Virus record (IMG/VR): IMGVR_UViG_3300046824_000111 | Coordinates: 1-49,711 of that record | DNA length: 49,711 nt | Reading direction: 5' to 3' (one strand) | DNA from: a virus | Shown here: in pieces, positions 1 through 7,327 of the stretch | Numbering within the stretch: position 1 is the first letter of the stretch | Layout: every line of letters begins with the position of its first letter | Notes under the pieces: model-generated | Database searches by the model: none | Seen by the model: the letters and a program-made list of their open reading frames with translations, nothing else | What the model was told of the DNA's origin: nothing | Program-made: the position numbers and the translations under genes

Positions 1-602
1 ACAACCCTTTGTGTGAAGGCTGCCGCAATAGGTCTAAGAGGGAATTGAATCTTCTCCGCTATGACTATGTGGACCTTTCGCAGCTCATTGCTAAATCGGG
101 TGGGTTGTCGGAGGCGAAGATTTCCCGGCCGAAGCCGGAGAGCTCCCCGACGGTGGACCTGAGCATCCTCACTCTGCGTAGCGAGATTTGGGGTACGGCG
201 GCGTGGGCGGAGAACGCCCTGCGGACCCACCTGGGGATGCTCCGGGTGCCGACGAAGGTTCGGGAGGGCTACGGGCTCTCTGACGCCGTTTTCTACCTGG
301 AGCCTCGGGTGGATGCCCTGGCGCGGATGCCGGCCGTTGACGGGGATCTGAGCGGGGCGGAGCTGCTGTTGATGCTGGGGGAGCTGCATCGGCGGGCCCG
401 GCGGGTTTGTGGACTGGATCCGAGAACCATTCAGGTTCCGGGGTGGTGCCCTTCATGTTCGGTGCCGTCTTTGCGCCGCCATGACGACGACCCGGAGCGG
501 GTGTGGTGCGCGGCCTGCAACCTGCAACTTGCAAAGGAGGACTACTACGCGGCTCAGCGGATGCAATTTGCGCCCGTAACCCCGGCGTCGGAGGCTCGTT
601 GA
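1..602 (+). CDS. Zinc-binding protein of unknown function, 3' part of a gene that wraps across the window ends
   Basis: The reading frame is open from base 3. Because the window is a closed circle, the real start is the ATG at 49459; the wrapped product is about 224 residues. The N-terminal part (at the far end of the window) carries two Cys pairs around a short loop, ending CEGC at bases 12-23. The C-terminal third has a second ribbon, WCPSCS followed about 20 residues later by WCAAC. This looks like a protein with two zinc ribbons flanking a helical middle. It follows the putative replication protein with an ATGA overlap, so it belongs to the same early operon. Function is not recognised; nucleic-acid binding is an inference from the Cys pairs. 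Confidence 0.8.
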   Translation, partial: NPLCEGCRNRSKRELNLLRYDYVDLSQLIAKSGGLSEAKISRPKPESSPTVDLSILTLRSEIWGTAAWAENALRTHLGMLRVPTKVREGYGLSDAVFYLEPRVDALARMPAVDGDLSGAELLLMLGELHRRARRVCGLDPRTIQVPGWCPSCSVPSLRRHDDDPERVWCAACNLQLAKEDYYAAQRMQFAPVTPASEAR

Positions 603-661
603 GACCTGCAATGGCGCACACCCGGGTACCACTTGGGCGCCATTGATTGAATGGAGTTCAT

Positions 662-970
662 GTGGCTACCCTGAGAGCAGCCGACATTACCTACAGTGAG
701 GAGAGCGTGTATGCAAGTAGGACCGTCTGCATCCGCTGCCGCCGCCCCGTCCTGTGGATGATCACCAACCGCAGTGGACAACCACTCCCGTTCGACCCCC
801 ACGCGCTGCCCGTCATCTACGACGCGCAGCACACCGGCTGGGCGCCCGGAATGTTCCCCATCGGCGGTAGGCAACGCCGGTGCATGGCCCCCTGGACCGA
901 ATTCCCGGCGCACCGGCGTGCATCGATCGCCAACGTCCTCACCCTGCACACCTGTCGGAGAGCGGCATGA
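662..970 (+). CDS. Small CxxC protein, unknown function
   Basis: A 102-residue protein. The GTG at 662 is chosen because GGAG lies about 5 bases upstream; GTG 707 is an alternative with a poorly spaced AGGAG. The N-terminal half has a CIRC motif followed by RRPVLW and further on single Cys residues (RRCMAPW, HTC), so one zinc site is possible. It ends inside the start of the next gene, suggesting translational coupling. No family recognised. Confidence 0.65.
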   Translation: MATLRAADITYSEESVYASRTVCIRCRRPVLWMITNRSGQPLPFDPHALPVIYDAQHTGWAPGMFPIGGRQRRCMAPWTEFPAHRRASIANVLTLHTCRRAA

Positions 971-1188
971 AATTCCCCATCAGACTCGCCACACTCCTCG
1001 CCGGGATCGCCTGGATCGCCACCGGGATCACCGCGCTCATCACCAAGGACTACCTGCTCGCCCTCGTAGCCCTATCCAGCGTCGGCTACTGCTTCCAGAT
1101 CGCCATCCACCTGCGTGAAGAAGACCGCCTGCGCCGCCTCATCCACCAAAGCCAAACCCGCACCGACAAGAAAGACCCGCACCTGTGA
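967..1188 (+). CDS. Small membrane protein (two TM segments)
   Basis: 73 residues, starting at an ATG that overlaps the preceding stop by four bases. Two hydrophobic segments (about residues 5-25 and 30-48) are followed by a charged Arg/Lys/Asp tail, predicting an inner-membrane hairpin with a cytoplasmic C-terminus. The following gene starts on its GTGA. The pair may act together at the membrane, but no function is recognised. Confidence 0.7.
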   Translation: MKFPIRLATLLAGIAWIATGITALITKDYLLALVALSSVGYCFQIAIHLREEDRLRRLIHQSQTRTDKKDPHL

Positions 1189-1436
1189 ACAGCCGCCACT
1201 TCCCCGTCATCTACTGGGCGCCCCTAGCAAGCGTCTGGATCGCACTGAGCGCCCTCGCCGCCATCTCCGGCGACCCGTACCTGGCAGCCGCCGCCCTCGC
1301 CGGCTTGGGACTGCTGATCCTGTCGGTGCGCCTCGATGTCGTTCAGCGGCGCCGCTACTCGAGTCTCGCTGCCACCGTCAGTCACATCGACGCCAAAGTG
1401 GAGGCCACCCGGAGGTACTCCCGTGATCGGCACTGA
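1185..1436 (+). CDS. Small membrane protein (two TM segments)
   Basis: 83 residues with a GTG start overlapping the previous stop. Hydrophobic stretches at about residues 8-28 and 32-50 are followed by a basic RRRY segment and a short amphipathic tail. It resembles its upstream neighbour in plan (two TMs then a charged tail), so the two may form a hetero-oligomer or be ancient paralogues. Function unknown. Confidence 0.65.
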   Translation: MNSRHFPVIYWAPLASVWIALSALAAISGDPYLAAAALAGLGLLILSVRLDVVQRRRYSSLAATVSHIDAKVEATRRYSRDRH

Positions 1437-1710
1437 CCTGGCCATGCCGGTGCAGACAGCCTACGAAGACCGCACCGGTTTGGTCTACGAACTCGAAGAC
1501 GGCGGCGTCTACTTCTACAAGCCCGCCGCTGTGTTCTTCGTCGACGGGATCCGCTACGACCCCCACCGGCGGGGGAAATGGTCGCGGCCGATGCTGGAAA
1601 TCTTCGACGACGACAATTGCGGCGGATTCACCTCCATGGTTTTCTCCACCCCGATGAGTGAAGCCGACCTCGACGCGTGGGTGGGGTTACGTGGGTGGGG
1701 TTATGAGTGA
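1423..1710 (+). CDS. Unknown protein, first of a tandem paralogue pair
   Basis: 95 residues. The GTG at 1423 is chosen because GGAGG at 1411-1415 sits seven bases upstream. The sequence has a tyrosine-rich first half (YELEDGGVYFYKP), then FFVDGIRY, RPMLEIF and a final SEADLDAWV. The next gene repeats the same order of motifs (FIVDGIS, RPMIELVY, TDAELDRYV), so the two are diverged copies. No known domain recognised. Confidence 0.7.
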   Translation: MIGTDLAMPVQTAYEDRTGLVYELEDGGVYFYKPAAVFFVDGIRYDPHRRGKWSRPMLEIFDDDNCGGFTSMVFSTPMSEADLDAWVGLRGWGYE

Positions 1711-1942
1711 CGAACTGCGCTACCGGTTCCACAACGACCTGCGGTATTACGGCGCCTACAACCCGTTCATCGTCGACGGGATCTCCTGCAGCCGCTACGC
1801 AGACGGCGGGGTCAACACCGTCCGACCCATGATTGAGCTCGTGTACTCCGGCAGCGACCCCGCCGAAATGTTCCACTCCGACCCGCCTACCGACGCCGAA
1901 CTCGACCGGTACGTGTGGCACGGCATCCTCCCCTCCACCTGA
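1703..1942 (+). CDS. Unknown protein, second of a tandem paralogue pair
   Basis: 79 residues, starting at the ATG at 1703 that overlaps the end of the preceding paralogue. Shares the FxVDGI, RPMxE and (S/T)xAxLDxxV motifs with it, in the same order and spacing. Small acidic soluble protein without Cys pairs or TM segments. Function unknown. Confidence 0.7.
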   Translation: MSDELRYRFHNDLRYYGAYNPFIVDGISCSRYADGGVNTVRPMIELVYSGSDPAEMFHSDPPTDAELDRYVWHGILPST

Positions 1943-1955
1943 AAGGACCCCAGCC

Positions 1956-3278
1956 ATGGGATCAAGACTTGCCGATAGTGAACAGCTCGCAGACCGGTGC
2001 CGCCGGGCCGGGTGGCGTGTCGAAACATCCCCAGCCGGCAAAGGCTACAAAGTGTGGGCCCCCAACGGGAAAATCCATCCGATCCACCTCACCTACTCCG
2101 CCATCGGCAGCCTCAACCGGTGCCGCGAAGGGCTCGAAAAGGCCGGGCTGCTCGAAGCGGAAAAGGCCATCGCCAACGCCCGGCTCACCGAATCCCGCTC
2201 CCGCATGGATGTCGCCCGGGAAGTCGCCGAAAACCTCGCCAAGAAGATGGCCAACGGCACCAGCATCGCCCGAGCCGCCGGGCCGTACCTGACCGACGCC
2301 GAAGAAGTACCCGTCGACTGGTTTACCACCCCACACCCGAAACCCTGGATGCGGTGGGCGTACATCACCCCCGCCATCGCCGCCAAGATTTTGAAAGACC
2401 ACAACGGAGACAACCGGCCCCTCGACCCGGCCACCGTCCAGTGGTACCGCGACATTATTCTCGCCGGCATGTGGCACCTCACCCACCAAGGGTGGGCGTT
2501 CGACACCCGCGGCCTGCTCCAAGACGGACAACACCGGGCGGCTGCCATCGTCGACGCCGGTGAACTGTCCGAAGAACCCATCCAAGTACCCTGCGCCGTC
2601 TTCGTCGGAATGCCCGAAGAAAACTTCAAAGCCATCGACGAAGGCCGACTACGCAACGCCCGGCAGCTCTTCGCCAAAGGCGGCGAAAAGTATGCGTCAC
2701 CGATGCAGACAGTGGTACGGCTCGTCTACTACCTCAACGACGTCGACGCCCGCCGCGCCTCCCGGCTGCGCCTACCCAACCAGGTAGTCCTGGATCTGTT
2801 CGAAACAGACCCGGACGCCTACCGCACCAGCGTCCAATACGGCGCCATGAACTACCGGAAAATCCCCGGCATCTCCAACCCGGCACTCGGCGCCGCCCAC
2901 TACCTGATCCGCCGGGTCAACGGCAACAACAACGCCTACGTCGAACAGTTCTTCGATGCGATCACCTCCGGGCTCATCCCCGGAACCCGCATGATCCTCA
3001 ACGACGACGACCCCCGCACAGCGCTGCGTTCCCGGATGCAAGGCATCAAAGACGCCGTCGCCGGGGGCCGCAAAGGCGAACGGCGCAGCTCCCTATCCCA
3101 AGTCGGCATGGTGATCGCCACCTGGAACAACACCGTCATGGGCCGCCACATCCGCAAGCTGTACTTCAACGAAGACACCACCATCCCCACCGTGCTGAAA
3201 TGTCTCCCCGGTGACGGCGGCGTCCCCGACATGTTCCTCTCCCCGGCCGCCATCGAGAACATGGCCGCCGACGTATGA
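1956..3278 (+). CDS. ParB/sulfiredoxin-like DGQHR-domain protein with HicA-like N-terminus
   Basis: 440 residues; ATG at 1956 after GAAAGGA. Residues about 8-60 (LADRCRRAGWRVE, GKGYKVWAPNGK, IHLTYS) resemble the compact double-stranded-RNA-binding-like fold of HicA toxins. After a helical linker, residues about 140-215 form a ParB/Srx-type domain with the LLQDGQHR motif around residue 190. The C-terminal half is helical (MQTVVRLVYYLNDVD, QFFDAITSGL). DGQHR proteins are frequent in phages and are thought to act in DNA transactions or modification. The HicA-like reading rests on pattern only. It is the largest gene of the distal early operon. Confidence 0.75.
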   Translation: MGSRLADSEQLADRCRRAGWRVETSPAGKGYKVWAPNGKIHPIHLTYSAIGSLNRCREGLEKAGLLEAEKAIANARLTESRSRMDVAREVAENLAKKMANGTSIARAAGPYLTDAEEVPVDWFTTPHPKPWMRWAYITPAIAAKILKDHNGDNRPLDPATVQWYRDIILAGMWHLTHQGWAFDTRGLLQDGQHRAAAIVDAGELSEEPIQVPCAVFVGMPEENFKAIDEGRLRNARQLFAKGGEKYASPMQTVVRLVYYLNDVDARRASRLRLPNQVVLDLFETDPDAYRTSVQYGAMNYRKIPGISNPALGAAHYLIRRVNGNNNAYVEQFFDAITSGLIPGTRMILNDDDPRTALRSRMQGIKDAVAGGRKGERRSSLSQVGMVIATWNNTVMGRHIRKLYFNEDTTIPTVLKCLPGDGGVPDMFLSPAAIENMAADV

Positions 3279-4033
3279 AAGGAACCTGGCCGTTCCCCGG
3301 GGACTCGCCAGTGGCCCGCGCTCGGAAAATGTGCGGCGCATACCGCCAGGTCGCCCAACAGCAACACCAGGCCGCCTGCGAACTCCGGGACGCCTACCTC
3401 AACCAGCACAAAGCGGCGGCGGCACTACGCGAAGCCCTCGACAAAGCCGACACCCGACTGTTGTCCTACGACAGCCCCGCCACCCTGGAACTGATCAAAA
3501 AAGCGTTGAAGGAACTCGACGCCGAGCAGATCCCCGCCGCATTCGACCCCACCGACCCGGTAGCCGAACTCGACGAAAGGTTCTCCTCCTGGGGGGAGTC
3601 CTTTCACGCCGAACAGGTTGACCACTACGAGATGGACGACTGGGTGAAAGCCTCCGTCGCCGCCAGCCTCATCCACGTCTCCCACAAAACCATCAACACT
3701 CTGCGGATCCAAGGCAGGATCAAAGGGCAGTGGCATCAAACGCTGGGCCCGTCCGGCGGCTACCTCTACCTTGTCGCCGACGTCTACAAGCTTTCGGAGA
3801 CCCTCCGCAGCCGAACCTGGCAAAAAAAACCTACCGTAGATACCCTCAACGACAGCGGGAGAGGTGACTCCAAATCGCCCCCAGAGGACGCGAAAGCTGG
3901 CCCCGACACCAGTGGCACCCCGCCTACGAGAGTTTTAAAGATTGGCTCGACGGCGAAGCGCCCCAACCGGCGCCCCCTCGCAAAAAGACCCCGCCGGCCA
4001 AAACCCGCCGACCCGCCCCCGGAGACTGAATGA
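3275..4033 (+). CDS. Coiled-coil and helix-turn-helix DNA-binding protein
   Basis: 252 residues, ATGA overlap with the DGQHR gene. Residues 20-90 are Gln/Ala-rich and helical (coiled coil likely). Residues about 120-175 carry an excisionase/MerR-like winged helix: DDWVKASVAASLIHVSHKTI, RIQGRIKGQW, then GGYLYLVADVYKL. The last 60 residues are basic and Pro-rich, suited to non-specific DNA contact. Its position suggests a regulator or partner of the ParB-like protein. A recombination directionality factor is a conceivable but unsupported alternative. Confidence 0.7.
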   Translation: MKGTWPFPGDSPVARARKMCGAYRQVAQQQHQAACELRDAYLNQHKAAAALREALDKADTRLLSYDSPATLELIKKALKELDAEQIPAAFDPTDPVAELDERFSSWGESFHAEQVDHYEMDDWVKASVAASLIHVSHKTINTLRIQGRIKGQWHQTLGPSGGYLYLVADVYKLSETLRSRTWQKKPTVDTLNDSGRGDSKSPPEDAKAGPDTSGTPPTRVLKIGSTAKRPNRRPLAKRPRRPKPADPPPETE

Positions 4034-4224
4034 CGATGGGCCCGTGGCGGTGGATGCTCGTCAACCTGGCCATAGCCGCTCCGATCGCTTACGCCGGTGC
4101 CTACTTCCTCAGCCCGCCGCTGGGCGAATGGCAGGCATCCGCCATCGGGTTCCTGTGCGCCGTCCTCGCCATCGAATACGTCGACCACCGCCGTGACATC
4201 CACGACAGACGGAAGAAACCATGA
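4030..4224 (+). CDS. Small membrane protein (two TM segments)
   Basis: 64 residues, ATGA overlap with the preceding gene. Two hydrophobic helices (about residues 8-27 and 34-50), then a charged tail EYVDHRRDIHDRRKKP. Likely inserted as a hairpin with the basic tail in the cytoplasm. No family recognised. Confidence 0.7.
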   Translation: MTMGPWRWMLVNLAIAAPIAYAGAYFLSPPLGEWQASAIGFLCAVLAIEYVDHRRDIHDRRKKP

Positions 4225-4451
4225 ACGACAACGACGACGTAGCCATGCAAAACAGGTGCGTGAAGTGTCTGACGGAGCATTACGCGTTCGCCGTCATCGC
4301 CGTCTCCTACGGCGAGATCGCCTGCCCCCACTGCGAACACCTGTCGAAGCGGATGACCAGGGAGGAATACTACGAAGCCCTGAGCAAAGCCCGGGAGGCC
4401 CGACAGGAGCGGTGGATGACCCCACCCCGGCAACGACGAGGCTCCGAATGA
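4221..4451 (+). CDS. Zinc-ribbon protein
   Basis: 76 residues, ATGA overlap. CVKC near residue 13 and CPHC near residue 35 make a classical four-Cys zinc ribbon; the C-terminal half is a charged helix (MTREEYYEALSKAREAR). Likely a small nucleic-acid-binding or adaptor protein. Function not assigned. Confidence 0.75.
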   Translation: MNDNDDVAMQNRCVKCLTEHYAFAVIAVSYGEIACPHCEHLSKRMTREEYYEALSKAREARQERWMTPPRQRRGSE

Positions 4452-4651
4452 CCCGCGACCGGATGTGCGGGCGATACCCGACGGCGAAAGGCTACGACCC
4501 GTACTGTCCCGTCTGCACCCGGCTCGGGGAGCTCGCCCAGGAATGGGACTGCACCAGCGACTACGCCGACGTCGAAGCCCTCCGCGAACCCATCCTCGCC
4601 CAAGCCGACCGGACCACCCGCATTCACCGGGCATACCGCCGCCGGCAATAG
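4448..4651 (+). CDS. Small Cys-containing protein
   Basis: 67 residues, ATGA overlap with the zinc-ribbon gene. Contains MCGRYP, CPVC and a later WDC, consistent with one zinc site, and a C-terminal basic helix ending HRAYRRRQ. A GC-rich imperfect inverted repeat follows at about 4650-4695, possibly ending or attenuating this transcript. Confidence 0.65.
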   Translation: MTRDRMCGRYPTAKGYDPYCPVCTRLGELAQEWDCTSDYADVEALREPILAQADRTTRIHRAYRRRQ

Positions 4652-4717
4652 GCTCTCCCGCCCGCCGTCCTCCACCGTCGTAGGGCGGGAGCCGCAGCCG
4701 GGGGAGGGGGCACGCTA

Positions 4718-5071
4718 GTGGTGACCACACGCCCACTCAAGCCGTGCACCTCCCCCGGCTGCCCCAGCCGGGTCACCGGCGGCCGATGCCCCCGACACCA
4801 GAAACTTGCCGGGCAGCAACGAACCCACTGGCGCCAAATCTACGGCGACGACTGGCCCCGCATCCGCCTCGAATACCTCACCCGGAATCCCTGGTGTGCA
4901 CTGTGCGGCCGAATGGCCTCCGTCGCCGACCACCACCCCCGCGGCATTCACCTGCTCAACAAGCAGCGCAACCCCGACCCCCACGCAGACCGGCACCTGC
5001 GGCCCCTGTGCGCCTCCTGTCACTCCACAGAGACCGGGAAACACCAGCCCGGCGGATGGAACGCCCGCTAG
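4718..5071 (+). CDS. HNH endonuclease
   Basis: 117 residues with a GTG start. The N-terminus has CTSPGC and CPRH (a small zinc knuckle); the core is WCALCGRMASVADH, RHLRPLCASCHSTETGK, the beta-beta-alpha metal HNH signature with CxxC pairs. Such proteins nick or cut DNA; next to terminase genes they assist packaging in many HK97-like phages. Here the gene is about 7.6 kb upstream of TerS at the end of the early operon, so a packaging role is possible but not implied by adjacency. It converges on the next, leftward gene with a four-base overlap. Confidence 0.85.
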   Translation: MVTTRPLKPCTSPGCPSRVTGGRCPRHQKLAGQQRTHWRQIYGDDWPRIRLEYLTRNPWCALCGRMASVADHHPRGIHLLNKQRNPDPHADRHLRPLCASCHSTETGKHQPGGWNAR

Positions 5072-5283
5072 ATCAGCTTGATTGTCCTCAGCTTGCCGTC
5101 GGCGGCACCCCTGATGGCGAGCTTGTCACCGGCGGCCTGTGCCTGGCACAACATGTCGTAAATCTGAATCGCCCGGTTCACCGACTCCGTCTTCGTATCC
5201 TCCGTCAACTGGTTCACGTTACGGAGCGCCGCCACCGACTTCGGAGTCAAATTCACAGTCAACCGCGTCAACGGAACAGTCAT
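5068..5283 (-). CDS. Ribbon-helix-helix protein
   Basis: 71 residues from the ATG at 5283. Residues 3-45 (TRLTVNLTPKSVAALRNV, then ESVNRAIQIYDML) match the beta-alpha-alpha ribbon-helix-helix fold of CopG/Arc-type DNA-binding proteins. It stands alone, without an adjacent toxin-like gene, so an orphan antitoxin or a small repressor are both possible. An upstream start at 5307 would add eight residues. Leftward, in the accessory region. Confidence 0.7.
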   Translation of the reverse strand: MTVPLTRLTVNLTPKSVAALRNVNQLTEDTKTESVNRAIQIYDMLCQAQAAGDKLAIRGAADGKLRTIKLI

Positions 5284-5326
5284 ACGCCGACCATACGGCG
5301 CCACCATCCTTGATCGGAACAAAGAA

Positions 5327-5350
5327 GCCCCGGCGGTCACCCGCCGGGGC
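5327..5350 (-). terminator. Rho-independent terminator of the AMIN-like gene
   Basis: Perfect 10-bp GC stem (GCCCCGGCGG / CCGCCGGGGC) with a 4-base loop. Read leftward it is followed by TTCTTTGTT at 5326-5318, so it terminates the leftward secreted-protein gene. Nearly identical in stem to the terminator at 6611-6634. Confidence 0.8.
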
Positions 5351-5368
5351 CTCCCGTGCCGAGAGCCG

Positions 5369-5872
5369 TTACCGCTCGACGTCCACAATCAGCCGGTTGC
5401 CGCGCTCGAAAACGTTGATGTCATCCGGGCGGTTCCGCAGGCCCAGGGCCACCCGCACCACATCGTCGTCCCGGCCATCGTCGACGAGCCGAATCGCCCG
5501 CACATTGCGCAGGTCATCGGTGTCGATCTGATCCGAGTCGAAACCCCGGGCCTGAGCGTCGGCGAACCGCAACACCAGGAACCGCCGGCCATCCAGACGC
5601 ACCCGGTCACCATCCCGGTTACGAACCACCCGCACCAGCCGGGCCGAAACGTCATCCGGGACACCACCGCGGAACTGGAAGATAATCCGGTCCACATTGC
5701 GACGCCGATCGAAATCGACATCCACTAGACGCGGCTCGGCAACCGGACGGGTCGAAGCAATCGTCACCGGCGCCGCCGCAGACACCGGCGCCGCCAGGGC
5801 AGGACTAGCACCGACACCAATAGTGGCGGCAGTGGCAAACGCGAGAAGCGTTCGCCCAACAAGCTGAAGCAT
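5369..5872 (-). CDS. Secreted AMIN-like domain protein
   Basis: 167 residues. Residues 1-27 are a Sec signal peptide (hydrophobic core LLAFATAATIGVG, cleavage likely after ALA). The mature part begins in an Ala/Pro-rich linker and then a beta-rich domain: RLVDVDFDRRRNVDRIIFQF, VRLDGRRFLVLRF, DDVVRVALGL, ending NRLIVDVER. That strand pattern is typical of actinobacterial AMIN-like secreted proteins, which are thought to bind cell wall. It faces away from the neighbouring plus genes and has its own terminator, the arrangement of a moron. A surface role in lysogens is inferred, not shown. Confidence 0.75.
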   Translation of the reverse strand: MLQLVGRTLLAFATAATIGVGASPALAAPVSAAAPVTIASTRPVAEPRLVDVDFDRRRNVDRIIFQFRGGVPDDVSARLVRVVRNRDGDRVRLDGRRFLVLRFADAQARGFDSDQIDTDDLRNVRAIRLVDDGRDDDVVRVALGLRNRPDDINVFERGNRLIVDVER

Positions 5873-5961
5873 TTCCGTGCCTCCTCAAAAGGGGGGTAGA
5901 GGTACGCCGTACAGCATGCCCCCTCCCACCGAAACCGCCAGCCCCGACCCAGGAAGAAACG
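5873..5961. promoter_or_regulatory. Divergent promoter region
   Basis: An 89-base gap separates the leftward secreted-protein start (5872) from the rightward start at 5962, so both promoters must lie here unless transcription reads in from outside. No convincing -35/-10 pair was identified by eye. Confidence 0.4.
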
Positions 5962-6156
5962 ATGAACACCAACCCCGACAACACCACCAGCGACGACATC
6001 GACCGGGCCGCCGACGGACTCCGCGACGCCCTCGAACTTGTCCACCAGCTCATGCGCGAAGCCTGCCCCGGCCCCCACCGGGTCATGCAACACCGCGACA
6101 ACCGGCCCCCCTGGTGCCGCTACTGCCGCCGCCTATCAGACGGACGCCACATCTGA
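5962..6156 (+). CDS. Small protein with CxxC, unknown function
   Basis: 64 residues; ATG at 5962 after AGGAAGAAACG. Helical first half (DDIDRAADGLRDALELVHQL) and a Cys/His-containing tail (CPGPHRVM, WCRYCRRL) that may bind zinc. The stop overlaps the next start (TGATG). Confidence 0.7.
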   Translation: MNTNPDNTTSDDIDRAADGLRDALELVHQLMREACPGPHRVMQHRDNRPPWCRYCRRLSDGRHI

Positions 6157-6599
6157 TGGGGCAATGGCGCGTCGGCAACCACCAACCCCGCAACATCTAC
6201 TACGACAACCACTTTGTGGCCGTCACACTCGGATGCGACACCCAGGCCGCAGTCCAAGCCGCCGGGATATGCGCCATCCTCAACAACCAAGGAATCGATG
6301 TGTTTAAGAAGAAGATCAAGCTCGGTGATGTCGTCCTCTACCGGCTGTCCGCCTACGACGTCGACATCATCCAACGAATCCGCGACACCAAAGGCGCCAA
6401 GGGATACCAGGCCAACGACGTACACGCCGGGCAGACATACCCCGCGCAGGTAGTCCGCACCTTCGACACCGGCGACACCGGCACCGTCGACGACAACACC
6501 GGCACCGTCAACCTGCAAGTGAACCTCGACGGAGATGACACCTACTGGGCCACCAGCCGGCAAATCGGCGACGTCGACGGCACCTACAGCGTGGACTGA
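6156..6599 (+). CDS. Unknown protein with beta-rich C-terminus
   Basis: 147 residues from the ATG at 6156 (TGATG overlap). The middle contains KKKIKLGDVVLYRLSAYDVD and the second half alternates Asp/Thr/Gly (DTGDTGTVDDNTGTVNLQVN, then YWATSRQIGD), suggesting a small beta-barrel or SH3-like domain. No known family recognised. It is the last rightward gene before the VapBC pair. Confidence 0.65.
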   Translation: MGQWRVGNHQPRNIYYDNHFVAVTLGCDTQAAVQAAGICAILNNQGIDVFKKKIKLGDVVLYRLSAYDVDIIQRIRDTKGAKGYQANDVHAGQTYPAQVVRTFDTGDTGTVDDNTGTVNLQVNLDGDDTYWATSRQIGDVDGTYSVD

Positions 6600-6610
6600 G
6601 GGCACAAAAA

Positions 6611-6634
6611 ACCCCGGCGGTCATCCGCCGGGGT
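6611..6634 (-). terminator. Rho-independent terminator of vapBC
   Basis: 10-bp stem (ACCCCGGCGG / CCGCCGGGGT) with loop TCAT; read leftward it is followed by a T-rich run (6610-6604). It lies 3 bases beyond the VapC stop side and also separates the convergent plus gene. Confidence 0.8.
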
Positions 6635-6637
6635 TCC

Positions 6638-7069
6638 TCAATCAATGGCGCCTCTCGGTACCACCCACATCTGCCGTTGCCCCGTCACTGAGGCGATGTG
6701 CTCAAAGTCCGCGTCGTAGTGCAGTACCGTCGCGTGATGCACCTCCGCGATAGCGGCCGTCAGCAAGTCGAAAGCCCCCGCCGCCCGATGTAGGCCCCTT
6801 TCGGCCATCAACACTTGCACCTCCCTGGCCCGCGCCGCCGCCAGCTCCGTCACCGGAAATGTCGTCATGAACTCGGATCTGGCCTTCAACACCCGGGCGA
6901 CGTAATTCGGATGCTGCACCGAATACCCGGCCTCAAGATCGACGGTGATGCACGTCGCGGCGACCCCGTCATCAATCAGCGACTCAATCAGCGACTTGAT
7001 CTTCGGGTTTTTCTCCATCCGCGCCGCTGCGGAAGTGTCGATCAGGAACAGAGTCCCGGGGGCAGTCAC
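6638..7069 (-). CDS. vapC: VapC-type PIN-domain toxin
   Basis: 143 residues. The GTG at 7069 overlaps the antitoxin stop (GTGA). PIN-domain acidic residues are visible: FLIDTS (Asp11), an Asp-Leu-Glu around residue 43, AFDLLTAAIA and LHYDADFEHIA near the C-terminus. VapC proteins are Mg-dependent ribonucleases, often cutting tRNA or rRNA, neutralised by VapB. In a phage the pair may stabilise the lysogen or block superinfection; both are inferences. Confidence 0.88.
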   Translation of the reverse strand: MTAPGTLFLIDTSAAARMEKNPKIKSLIESLIDDGVAATCITVDLEAGYSVQHPNYVARVLKARSEFMTTFPVTELAAARAREVQVLMAERGLHRAAGAFDLLTAAIAEVHHATVLHYDADFEHIASVTGQRQMWVVPRGAID

Positions 7070-7272
7070 CGTCGCGCCTGCTTCATGATCTCCGGATCGG
7101 CGACGTCTCGACCCCAAAAGTCATAGGCGCTATTGATCTGCTGGACTGCCCGTTGCCCCCGCTGGGCGACATACGCTAGAGCCGCATTGATCGTGTCTTT
7201 CTTGGTAGTGGTACCCAGCTCCCGCTGCGCGGCGGCGAGGGCCTCATCATCAACATCTACGCTTGTCAACAT
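7066..7272 (-). CDS. vapB: VapB-type antitoxin
   Basis: 68 residues from the ATG at 7272. N-terminal MLTSVDVDDEALAAA and TTTKKDTINAALAYVA match the ribbon-helix-helix of VapB antitoxins; the C-terminal DFWGRDVADPEIM would wrap the toxin. Stop and vapC start overlap by four bases. A TATGCT box ends six bases before the ATG, so the mRNA may be leaderless, and an imperfect palindrome covers the start codon (7262-7280), consistent with autorepression. Confidence 0.82.
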   Translation of the reverse strand: MLTSVDVDDEALAAAQRELGTTTKKDTINAALAYVAQRGQRAVQQINSAYDFWGRDVADPEIMKQARR

Positions 7273-7284
7273 ATGGCAAGCATA
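7262..7284 (-). promoter_or_regulatory. vapBC promoter -10 box and candidate autoregulatory operator
   Basis: Leftward -10-like TATGCT at 7284-7279, start ATG at 7272-7270. Palindrome CTTGTCA / TGGCAAG at 7262-7280 straddles the start codon. No good -35 box is seen. Confidence 0.5.
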
Positions 7285-7327
7285 CCACGCTATATATGAG
7301 GTCACCTCAGCACCACACCACCAACCC

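Noticed and set aside
1-180. Physical direct terminal repeats of a linear virion genome
   Set aside because: The overlap is short, starts inside a gene and is most simply explained by circular assembly; no packaging feature is nearby.
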